Assembly (NCBI RefSeq): GCF_014212125.1 | Contig: NZ_JACJVP010000025.1 | Coordinates: forward strand, 80,503 to 144,502 | Length of the DNA stretch: 64,000 nucleotides | From: Cohnella nanjingensis | GTDB lineage: Bacteria > Bacillota > Bacilli > Paenibacillales > Paenibacillaceae | Direction of reading: 5' to 3' | Shown: positions 23,908 through 31,554 of the stretch, piece by piece | Numbering within the stretch: position 1 is the first letter of the stretch | How the letters are laid out: each line of letters begins with the position of its first letter | Notes under the pieces: generated by a model | Told to the model about the DNA's origin: nothing | Database searches by the model: none | Seen by the model: the letters and a program-made list of their open reading frames with translations, nothing else | Position numbers and translations under genes: made by a program

Positions 23908-23944
23908 GAAAAAAAATGACTGCCGATCATTCCCTGGCAGTCAT
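23908..23944 (-). terminator. Rho-independent terminator of the MFS transporter gene
   Basis: ATGACTGCC pairs with GGCAGTCAT around an 11-base loop. On the minus strand eight T residues follow. It lies 35 bases after the stop codon of the leftward MFS gene. Confidence 0.9.
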
Positions 23945-23978
23945 CTTTGTTTCGATTAGCAGTCAAACCAATGCTACC

Positions 23979-25313
23979 CTAAACCGCCCTCCCGCGAAGC
24001 TCCGCCGCCTCCGCCGCCTCCTGCCTGCGAATGCCGGGCAGGATCGAAGCGAGGATGGCCCATCCGATCATCCCCGTCGCCAGGATGAACGCCGCCATGG
24101 CGCCTGCCGAGAGAAAGCCGCCGATCACCACGTTCAAGCCGCTCACCAACTGGGAGATTCGGTTGGTCATGCTGTTCACGGCCATGTAGGAACTGCGCGC
24201 GTGGTCGGGGACCAGTTGAACCATCAACGCCTGCCGCAGCGGCACATAGACGAGCTCCCCTATCGTAGCGATCATCATAGCGACGACCAGCAGGGAAGGC
24301 AGATTGCCGACGACAATATAGACGTAGCCGACGATATTGAACGCCATCGCCGCCATCATCGTCCGATGATCGGACTTGCCCCTCAGCCAGCGGCCGACGA
24401 ACAGAGACAGGACGACGACCGCGATCGTGTTCTCCGTGCGGAGCAGCCCCAGCATCGACAAGCCGTCGATCGTCCATGGCTGGCCGGGCAGCCATAGCGC
24501 GTGATGCATCTCCTGCTCCAGCCGGATGCCGATGTAGCCGGTCAGGTTCATCTCCACCGAGACCGTGAGTATGCCGGCCAGGACGAACAACATGAACCTG
24601 CGATCGCCGAATACCTCTTTGTACCGTTGGAAGAAGGACACCCGCGGCGCCTGATCCGTCGGCCGCGCAACACGTTCCCTGGCGACCGGCCGGGCCCCCT
24701 CAACGACAGGTTGGACTGCCGCGCTTGATCCTTCCGCAGCCGCGGGCATCGTCTCGGTGAGGAACAACCCGATGATCCCGAAGGCGATCAGCGAGATCAG
24801 CCCCGCCCCCAGCAGCAGTTCGAACAGGTACGCGCTGAACAGGTACGCGCCAATTATGCCCGCGATCGAGATGGCCAGGTTGTTCGACCAGTAATTGATG
24901 CGGTAAATCGCCTTGCGCGTCTCCGTCGTGGACACGTCGATCAGCATCGCCTCGACCGCCGGCTTGCCGATCCAGGAGGCGCTGATCAGCATCGTCATGA
25001 TCATCGTAACTACGCCGGAGTGCAGCCATGGCGAGTTGAACAGCGCCATCACCCCGAAGGCGGCCACATTCATCGCCTCGGACAGCAGGATCAACCGTTT
25101 GCGGCCGATGCGATCCGCCAAGTACCCGCCATAGGCAGCGCAGACGACCCCGATGACGATGCTCGCCATCGCCGCCACGCCCGCCATCGTCGTGCCTACC
25201 GATTTAGCCAGATAGACCGCCATGAACGGCGTCACCATGTTCCCGAGCACGTTGATGAAGAAGCTGAGTACGATCCGCAGCTTCACGTTCGGATGAAACG
25301 ACATGAACCCCAT
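23979..25313 (-). CDS. MFS transporter (drug/sugar exporter-like)
   Basis: A 444-residue major-facilitator protein with 12 predicted membrane segments and a central loop (about 195-225). The signature between helices 2 and 3 is GYLADRIGRKRLI, the D-R-x-G-R-K/R motif that defines the family. I chose the ATG at 25313, five bases after GAAGGTG. The ATG at 25346 adds a charged MKHTEEREGA prefix without a ribosome site. It is divergent from the SgrR-type regulator gene at 25505, which probably controls it. The transported compound is unknown. Confidence 0.88.
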   Translation of the reverse strand: MGFMSFHPNVKLRIVLSFFINVLGNMVTPFMAVYLAKSVGTTMAGVAAMASIVIGVVCAAYGGYLADRIGRKRLILLSEAMNVAAFGVMALFNSPWLHSGVVTMIMTMLISASWIGKPAVEAMLIDVSTTETRKAIYRINYWSNNLAISIAGIIGAYLFSAYLFELLLGAGLISLIAFGIIGLFLTETMPAAAEGSSAAVQPVVEGARPVARERVARPTDQAPRVSFFQRYKEVFGDRRFMLFVLAGILTVSVEMNLTGYIGIRLEQEMHHALWLPGQPWTIDGLSMLGLLRTENTIAVVVLSLFVGRWLRGKSDHRTMMAAMAFNIVGYVYIVVGNLPSLLVVAMMIATIGELVYVPLRQALMVQLVPDHARSSYMAVNSMTNRISQLVSGLNVVIGGFLSAGAMAAFILATGMIGWAILASILPGIRRQEAAEAAELRGRAV

Positions 25314-25504
25314 ATCCGCACCTTCTCTCTCTTCTGTATGCTTCATCCTATCAGATCGCGCGGGATTAAAAAGTGCTGGCGTCCGGGTGCTTATTTCACC
25401 TTTTATGCGGTATACTGATCAGCGAATGAGAGCGGTGCGGCCCGAGCGGGACGCATCGGCGTGAAAAAACGCAGGCATCTGCCAAAGGGAAGGACGGAGC
25501 AGTC

Positions 25505-27283
25505 GTGCTACTATCGCAGCAATACGCGCGTCTGAGAATTTCGCTGCTCCGGGATCGTCAATCCGAAGAAGCGCTGCCGGTCACGGTCGACGAGATCGCC
25601 GGCTTGCTGCACTGTACGGAGCGCAATGCCAAGCTCGTGCTGCACCGCATGTCGGAGCTGGGCTGGATCGTCTGGCTGCCGGGACGCGGCCGCGGCCATC
25701 GCTCGCAGATTCGGTTCGAGGCGTCGGCTGAAGAGCTTCTGATGCAGGATGCGCGCGCCGCTGTGGAGCAAGGCAACTTGAACGGCGCGATGAGCGTCTT
25801 TCGGATGGAGGGGATCGACCCATGGATCGCGGAGCGCTTCCTCGCTTGGCTCGGCGGCTTCTTCGGGTACAAGGAAGCGGGGGACCGGGGCGAGGATACG
25901 CTGCGGCTGCCGATGCGGGTGCCGGTCCATACGCTGGACCCGGCGCGGCTCTTGTATTCGCGGGATTTGCACTTCGCCAAGCAGGTGTTCGATACACTCG
26001 TCCGCTTCGATCCCGAGCAGCGGCGCATCCTGCCCCAACTGGCCCATAGCTGGGAATGCGACGATCAGGCCAAAGTATGGACATTTTATCTCCGCAAAGG
26101 GGTCAGGTTCCATCACGGACGCGAGCTGGCCGCGTCGGACGTCGTCTACTCGCTGTTGCGGCTGCGCGCGTACGTCCACGCCCCCGCGTCCGACGGATGG
26201 CTGGCCGAATGCATCGCGGACGTGCGCGCGACAGGCCGCCGGACCGTGGAGGTGGAGCTCTCCGCTCCCAACTACATGTTCCTGCACTACGTGAGCGCCT
26301 ATCCGACCGCGATCGTCCCCGAGGAGATCTATCGGAACGGGGGCGCCGGCGGGATGGATCTGGATCGCCTGCCGGTCGGGACGGGACCGTTCCGCGTGGC
26401 GAGGCATGAGGCAGGCGTCCTGACGCTGGCGGCCTTCCCGGAGTATTGGCGGGAGCGGGCCCTTCTCGACCGGATCGAGATGCTGGTCGTGCCGAAGGAG
26501 CTGCAGCAGCGGCCGGACCCCCTGTTCCATATGGGCAAATTGCATCACGTCGAGCATATCCGCTTCGAGGTGCCCGCCAACTGGGAGAAGATGCAGGTCC
26601 TCACGCTCGGCTGCAGCCTGCTCACGATCAACCTTCGCAAGCTTGGACCGCTGCAAGACGCACGGCTGCGCGAAGCGATCGACGTGGCGCTGGACCGCAC
26701 AGGACTTGCGCGCGAGCTCGGCAAGGACGGGCCTGCGCGGGGATTCCTCCCGCCGACGGACGGCGGTTCGGTCGCGGCGCCGCCGGAAGACTGCCAGTAC
26801 GCTTACGCGAGACGGCTCATCGCCGACGCCGGATACGCGGGCGAGGTCGTCCGGTTCTTCTCCTTGCCCTACCATCTGGCGCAGACCGAATGGGTGCGGC
26901 GCCAGTGCGAAGCCGTCGGCATCCGGATGGAGATCGTCCAGATCAGCTACGAAGAGGCGTCCGATCCGGCGCGGATGGCGGAAGCGGATCTGGCCATCGG
27001 GGGCGTGGTGGCCGACGACGACGAGGACCGCTGCCTGCTGGAGATGTACAAGATGGACGGGATGCCCGTCCGCGCCTACGCCACCGACGCGCAGCGCGAG
27101 GCGTTCGACGCGGAGATCGAATCGATCGTCGCGGAGCCGGACGAGGAGACGCGGCGCCGCCGTATTCGCGGCTTGGAGCGCCTGCTCACGGACGCGCGGT
27201 CCGTCCTGTTCCTGCTGCATACGACGCAGGAGACTGTGTTCAACCCCGACGTACGGGGGATCGCGCTCAACACGCTGGGCTAG
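25505..27283 (+). CDS. SgrR-type transcriptional regulator (HTH plus solute-binding domain)
   Basis: A 592-residue protein with an N-terminal SgrR-like winged helix at about 1-115 (VTVDEIAGLLHCTERNAKLVLHRM within it) and a C-terminal SBP_bac_5 (peptide/solute-binding) domain from about 140 to the end. That domain includes the LPQLAHSWE block and the typical WTFYLRKGVRFHHGRELAASDV, read in two pieces as WTFYLRKGVRFH and ELAASDVVYSL. There is no signal peptide, so the binding domain is used as a cytosolic ligand sensor. GTG start five bases after GGAG. Divergent partner of the MFS gene, with a 190-base shared promoter region. The likely role is ligand-dependent control of that exporter. Confidence 0.9.
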   Translation: MLLSQQYARLRISLLRDRQSEEALPVTVDEIAGLLHCTERNAKLVLHRMSELGWIVWLPGRGRGHRSQIRFEASAEELLMQDARAAVEQGNLNGAMSVFRMEGIDPWIAERFLAWLGGFFGYKEAGDRGEDTLRLPMRVPVHTLDPARLLYSRDLHFAKQVFDTLVRFDPEQRRILPQLAHSWECDDQAKVWTFYLRKGVRFHHGRELAASDVVYSLLRLRAYVHAPASDGWLAECIADVRATGRRTVEVELSAPNYMFLHYVSAYPTAIVPEEIYRNGGAGGMDLDRLPVGTGPFRVARHEAGVLTLAAFPEYWRERALLDRIEMLVVPKELQQRPDPLFHMGKLHHVEHIRFEVPANWEKMQVLTLGCSLLTINLRKLGPLQDARLREAIDVALDRTGLARELGKDGPARGFLPPTDGGSVAAPPEDCQYAYARRLIADAGYAGEVVRFFSLPYHLAQTEWVRRQCEAVGIRMEIVQISYEEASDPARMAEADLAIGGVVADDDEDRCLLEMYKMDGMPVRAYATDAQREAFDAEIESIVAEPDEETRRRRIRGLERLLTDARSVLFLLHTTQETVFNPDVRGIALNTLG

Positions 27284-27341
27284 GTGGACTTCAAAGATTT
27301 GTGGTTTAAGGGGACGGGCGGCGCCTAGGCGTCGGGCCACC

Positions 27342-27757
27342 GCGTTAATCCGATTCTGCGGTAATTTTGGCCTGTTGGCGGTCTGCGGGCAGCGCGTTAA
27401 CCCGATTCTACGGTTATCTCGGGCCGTTGGAGGCCTGCGGGCAGCGTGTTAACCCGATTCTGCGGTTATCTCGGCCTGTTGGCGGTCCGAGGGTGCCGCG
27501 TTAACCCGATTCTGCGGTTATCTCGGGCCGTTGGAGGCCTGCGGGCAGCGTGTTAACCCGATTCTGCGGTTATCTCGGGCCGTTGGAGGCCTGCGGGCAG
27601 CGCGTTAACCCGATTCTGCGGTTATCTCGGGCCGTTGGAGGCCCGCAGGCGCCGAGTTAACCCGATTCTGCGGCTATCTCGGGCCGTTGGTGGTCTGCGG
27701 GCACCGCGTTAACCCGATTCTGCGGTTATCTCGGCCTGTTGGTGGTCTGCGGGCAGC
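27342..27757. repeat. Tandem array, eight copies of a 52-bp unit related to the 16.6-kb array
   Basis: Units start at 27342, 27394, 27446, 27498, 27550, 27602, 27654 and 27706, exactly 52 bases apart. The unit begins GCGTTAACCCGATTCTGCGG, then TTATCTCGGGCCGTTGG and a G-rich tail. It has the same order of elements (GTTAACC, short loop, GCGGTTATC) as the 16.6-kb array but a different second half. A TAACC/GGTTA dyad can form. The array and the terminator behind it fill the convergent gap between the SgrR and GH3 genes. No open frame is convincing. Confidence 0.9.
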
Positions 27758-27777
27758 GCAGCCATAGACGGAAAATC

Positions 27778-27815
27778 AAACAACCTTGCTCCGATGACGG
27801 TTCGTCGGGACAAGG
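27778..27815. terminator. Bidirectional terminator between SgrR and GH3 genes
   Basis: ACAACCTTG pairs with CAAGGTTGT, with an inner GACG/CGTC stem, flanked by T-rich sequence on both sides. It lies between convergent genes. Confidence 0.85.
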
Positions 27816-27907
27816 TTGTTTTCGTCATGCCTATTCTAAATAATCTATGATGCGTTAGCTGGAGCCCCGTGGACAACAGCTAAAGCCAACGCGCATGCCG
27901 CTTCCCG

Positions 27908-30085
27908 CTAGACGGTCGAGGTCAAACGGAACCGCGCTTCGGCCGTATCGCGGCTGTTCGGACCGACGTAGACGATGAACTCGCCCGGATCGCTGGCGAA
28001 CGTCAAGTCCGCGTGATAGTAGCGAAGCTGCGGCTCGGTGATCGTGAAGGACACCTCGGCGGACTCGCCCGGCGCCAAGACGAGCTTGCGGTAATCCTTC
28101 AGCTCCTTGACCGGCCGGACGACGTCTCCGGCGACGTCGCGCACGTAGAGCTGGACGGTCTCCTCGCCGGTCCGCCGCCCCGCGTTCGTCACCCGGACGG
28201 AGACGGTCAGCTCGCCGTCCGCGCGCAGCTCGGCGGCCGACAGCCGCGGCGCCTCGTAGGCGAACGTGGTATAGCCGAGCCCGTACCCGAACGGATAGCG
28301 CGGCTCGTTCGGGATATCCAGATACTTCGAGACGTAGTGGTCCGGCGCGGTCGGGACGTTCGGGCGGCCGGTATTGTAGGCGTTGTAGTACACCGGCACC
28401 TGTCCGACCGCGTGCGGGAAGGACATCGCCAGCCGGCCGGAAGGCGACGCCTTCCCGAGCAGCAGGTCCGCGACGGCCGCACCGCCCGCGCTGCCCGGGA
28501 ACCAGGCTTCCAAGACGGCGTCAACCTGATCCGCGACGCCGTGCAGGTCGAGCGGCCGGCCGTTGAACAGGACGGCGACCGTCGGCTTGCCGAGCGGCTT
28601 CAGCGCCGCGATGAGCGCGAGCTGCGCTTCGGGGAGCCGGATGTCGGCGCGGCAGCTCGCCTCTCCGCTCATCCAGGCATGCTCGCCCAATGCCAGCACG
28701 ACCGCGTCGGCTTCGCCGGCCGCCTCTATCGCAGCCGCAAGCTGCGCCTCCGTCGCGGGCGCATCGACGCCGCAGCCCTCCGCCACGATCAAGCGGGACG
28801 CGTCCAGACCGGCGGCCGCCAGTCCGTCGCGCAACGTGACGGCATCCTCCTTCGCCCCTTGCCAGGACCAAGCGCCGAGAATGTCGCCGCTCTGCGCGAA
28901 CGGGCCGATCAGCGCGATCTTGCCCGTACCGGCGAGCGGCAGCACTTCGTTGTCGTTCTGGAGCAGCACGCACGACTTGACGGCCAGCTCGCGAGCGGAC
29001 GAGCGATGCGCCTCGCAAAACACGATCTCCCGCTCCCGTTCGGGATCCGCCCCGCGCAGCGGGCGCTCGAACAAGCCGAGCTTGCTCTTGAGCTGCAGGA
29101 TGCGCAGCACGGCTTCGTCTACGAGCCGTTCGTCCACCCTGCCGCTTCGGACGAGCTCCGCCAGATGGTGTACGTAGCACGGCGTCATCATCTCGATGTC
29201 CACGCCGGCACGGATCGCTTTGTACGCGGCTTCCGCTTCGTCCTCCGCGACGCCGTGCGGGATGAGCTCTTTCACCGCGCCCCAGTCGGAGATCAGGATG
29301 CCGTCAAAGCCCCACTCCTCGCGCAGCAGCTTCCGCATCAGCCAGGCGTTGCCGCTCGCGGGGATGCCGTCGATCGTATTGAACGAAGTCATCACCATCT
29401 CGCAGCCTTCGTCGAGCGCGGCCTTGTACGCCGGCAGGTAGAACTCCCGCAGCAGGCGCTCGGACAGGTCCACCGTGTTGTAGTCCCGGCCGGCTTCGGC
29501 CGCGCCGTACGCGGCGAAGTGTTTGACGCAGGCGGCGACGCGGTCCGTGTCGCCCGCGAGATCCTGGCCTTGGAAGCCGCGGACGAACGCGCGGGCGAAT
29601 AGGTTGTTCAGATACGGATCTTCGCCCGTCGACTCCATGACCCGGCCCCAGCGCGGATCCCGGACGAGGTCGACCATCGGCGCGTAGGTCACGTGAACGC
29701 CGGAGACGGCGGCCTCCCGGGCCGCGATCTCCGCGCTCCGCTCCGCGAGCGCCATGTCCCAAGAGCATCCGATCGCGAGCGGGATCGGGAAGATCGTCTT
29801 GAAGCCGTGCACGATGTCGGACATCACGAGCAGCGGGATGCCAAGCCTGTTGTGCTTCAAATGATTCGTCTGAATGTCGATAACCTGCTGCGCGCCGGAC
29901 AATCCCAGCACGGAGCCCGCGTTGCGCACTTCCCGCTCCGTCACGCCCAGCGACGCCATCGGTCCGGTGATCATGCCCGCGTCGTCCGCGCCTTTGAAGA
30001 ACGGAGTGGCCAACTGCAGCAGCTGCGCGACTTTCTCATCCAAGGTCATCTGCCGAAGCAGGGATAACAGTTGTTGATGGTCCAT
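27908..30085 (-). CDS. GH3 beta-glucosidase
   Basis: A 725-residue GH3 enzyme with all three usual domains. The TIM-like N-domain spans about 1-330, with the retaining nucleophile D267 in GFDGILISDWGA and the substrate-binding KHF/AAYG block at 188-194. An alpha/beta sandwich spans about 360-570. A C-terminal fibronectin-III-like domain spans about 620-725 (VRVTNAGRRTGEETVQLYV). No signal peptide, so it cleaves imported beta-linked oligosaccharides in the cytosol. ATG start with GAGGAG upstream. It is the last gene of the large leftward glycan operon and would turn the imported oligomers into glucose. Confidence 0.95.
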   Translation of the reverse strand: MDHQQLLSLLRQMTLDEKVAQLLQLATPFFKGADDAGMITGPMASLGVTEREVRNAGSVLGLSGAQQVIDIQTNHLKHNRLGIPLLVMSDIVHGFKTIFPIPLAIGCSWDMALAERSAEIAAREAAVSGVHVTYAPMVDLVRDPRWGRVMESTGEDPYLNNLFARAFVRGFQGQDLAGDTDRVAACVKHFAAYGAAEAGRDYNTVDLSERLLREFYLPAYKAALDEGCEMVMTSFNTIDGIPASGNAWLMRKLLREEWGFDGILISDWGAVKELIPHGVAEDEAEAAYKAIRAGVDIEMMTPCYVHHLAELVRSGRVDERLVDEAVLRILQLKSKLGLFERPLRGADPEREREIVFCEAHRSSARELAVKSCVLLQNDNEVLPLAGTGKIALIGPFAQSGDILGAWSWQGAKEDAVTLRDGLAAAGLDASRLIVAEGCGVDAPATEAQLAAAIEAAGEADAVVLALGEHAWMSGEASCRADIRLPEAQLALIAALKPLGKPTVAVLFNGRPLDLHGVADQVDAVLEAWFPGSAGGAAVADLLLGKASPSGRLAMSFPHAVGQVPVYYNAYNTGRPNVPTAPDHYVSKYLDIPNEPRYPFGYGLGYTTFAYEAPRLSAAELRADGELTVSVRVTNAGRRTGEETVQLYVRDVAGDVVRPVKELKDYRKLVLAPGESAEVSFTITEPQLRYYHADLTFASDPGEFIVYVGPNSRDTAEARFRLTSTV

Positions 30086-30093
30086 GTTCCGCT

Positions 30094-30129
30094 CCTCTTT
30101 CTCTTTCTCTTTCTCTTTCTCTTTCTCTA
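30094..30129. repeat. Hexanucleotide microsatellite in front of the GH3 gene
   Basis: About six copies of TTTCTC on the plus strand. On the transcribed strand they read GAGAAA repeated directly upstream of the GH3 ribosome site GAGGAG. Each copy resembles a weak ribosome site. The flanking stretch to about 30225 is also pyrimidine-rich on the plus strand. A change in copy number would alter the distance between hairpins or leader and the start. Confidence 0.85.
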
Positions 30130-30225
30130 TATCATCTCTATCCCATCTCTATCTATTTCGCGATCTGCATCTCGATCCGTTTCAAAGTCTATTTCGCGAT
30201 CTATTCCTCTATGCAATCTCCCTAT

Positions 30226-31476
30226 CTATTGCCCGCTGTCTGCCGCCGGCCGCCGATCCCGTTCTTCCTGCCCGCCCAAGCACAAGGCCATGCCTTCCCG
30301 CGCGGGAGCCGTGTTCATCATGTGGCGCCAGACGAATCCGGTGCGGTAGTTCTCGATCATGAGCAGCGTGATGCCCTTGTCGATGCCGATGACGTCCTCC
30401 GCGTACCATTCCGGGAACGCGTCGAGATTGTAGGCATCCTGGAAGCCATAGGGTCCCCACAGCTTCGGATAGTTCTCGTAGTAGTGGCGAAGCGCCGCGA
30501 TCGACAGCTCCGGCGTGAAGACGATGGAGCCTGCAGCCCCGCAAGGCGGGATCGTCCCGTCCACGTAGTCCCGCTTGGTCGTATTCGGGTCTGCCCCATA
30601 CCCGCCGTGATATCCGCGCGGCCCGTCGCAAGCGGTCAACCCCCAGGACGACGGCCCGAACGTCTTCGACCGGTCGGCATGGTCGATGCAGAACTGGCGG
30701 TTCGCCAGCGTCGCCTGGACGGAATTCTCGAACCAGTCCACCCCGCGCCGGTCTTGCCGGCCGCGAAAGTCGAACCAGGCATGCGAGAACTGGTAGACGA
30801 ACAGCGCGCCCCCCGTGCTGTGAATGACCGGTCCATACTCGCCGTAGTATCCGACGTACCGGACAAAATCGTCGAACATATCCGCCGGCACCGGATGCGT
30901 CGGGGAGGCCGCGCCGAGGAAATACATCATGAATTGCTCGGCATAGTGGTCCCAAGTACCGAAGTGCTTGCCGCTGGCGTCGTCGTACCCCATGTAGAAC
31001 TGGTTCGTCTCCGGATTCCGGTACCAGTCCCATTCCACGCGCTCGTAGATCGCCTTCGCGAGCTCCCGCGCCTCCCCGCCGAAATATTCGCCCGCCGTCA
31101 GCACGCCGCAGATGCAGATCGCCGTGTCGATGACGGACACCTCGCACCCGCCGTAAGGCTCAGCCGTATCGATATCGAGAAAGTGGAAAAAGAAACCGTG
31201 ACGCTGCGCCGCATGATGCAGGCAAGTATGCAGCGTGCCGCGGGCGCGCTCGTAAGCCTCCTCGCGCGTCACCCACCCCCGCTCGGCCCCGATCGCCAGC
31301 GCCGTCAATCCGTAGCCGACTGAGGCGATGCTCGCCATGCTCGGCAGGCCGGGCGCCCGGTCGCGGATAAGCCCGTAGCCGGGACTGGACGGATCGGCAT
31401 TCGCTTCCTTCCAGAAAAACCGGAAGCTCCTCCTGCTCTCCAGATCCAGCAATTGTTCGTCGGTCAATCTCTCCAT
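30226..31476 (-). CDS. Cytosolic GH144-like glycoside hydrolase (Glycoamylase domain)
   Basis: A 416-residue (alpha/alpha)6-barrel protein of the Glycoamylase (PF10091) type, the domain of GH144 endo-beta-1,2-glucanases. Typical blocks are seen: ESRRSFRFFWKEAN, GYGLIRDRAPG, ASVGYGLTALAIGAERGWV, GFFFHFLD, VSVIDTAICI, the SHAWFDFRGR block and PSSWGLTACDGPRGY, ending IDKGITLLMIENYRTGFVW. There is no signal peptide, unlike its paralogue encoded at 33965. Start ATG follows GGGGG/GAAC. About 40 percent of positions appear shared with that paralogue. The substrate specificity (beta-1,2-glucan or a related glucan) is inferred from the family. Confidence 0.85.
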   Translation of the reverse strand: MERLTDEQLLDLESRRSFRFFWKEANADPSSPGYGLIRDRAPGLPSMASIASVGYGLTALAIGAERGWVTREEAYERARGTLHTCLHHAAQRHGFFFHFLDIDTAEPYGGCEVSVIDTAICICGVLTAGEYFGGEARELAKAIYERVEWDWYRNPETNQFYMGYDDASGKHFGTWDHYAEQFMMYFLGAASPTHPVPADMFDDFVRYVGYYGEYGPVIHSTGGALFVYQFSHAWFDFRGRQDRRGVDWFENSVQATLANRQFCIDHADRSKTFGPSSWGLTACDGPRGYHGGYGADPNTTKRDYVDGTIPPCGAAGSIVFTPELSIAALRHYYENYPKLWGPYGFQDAYNLDAFPEWYAEDVIGIDKGITLLMIENYRTGFVWRHMMNTAPAREGMALCLGGQEERDRRPAADSGQ

Positions 31477-31554
31477 CTCGTTCCCCCTAGTTGCGTCGTA
31501 GTACCGATGTCCTTACTCCCGTGCCTCCCTCGGCTTAGGACGCACCGGTCTTGG

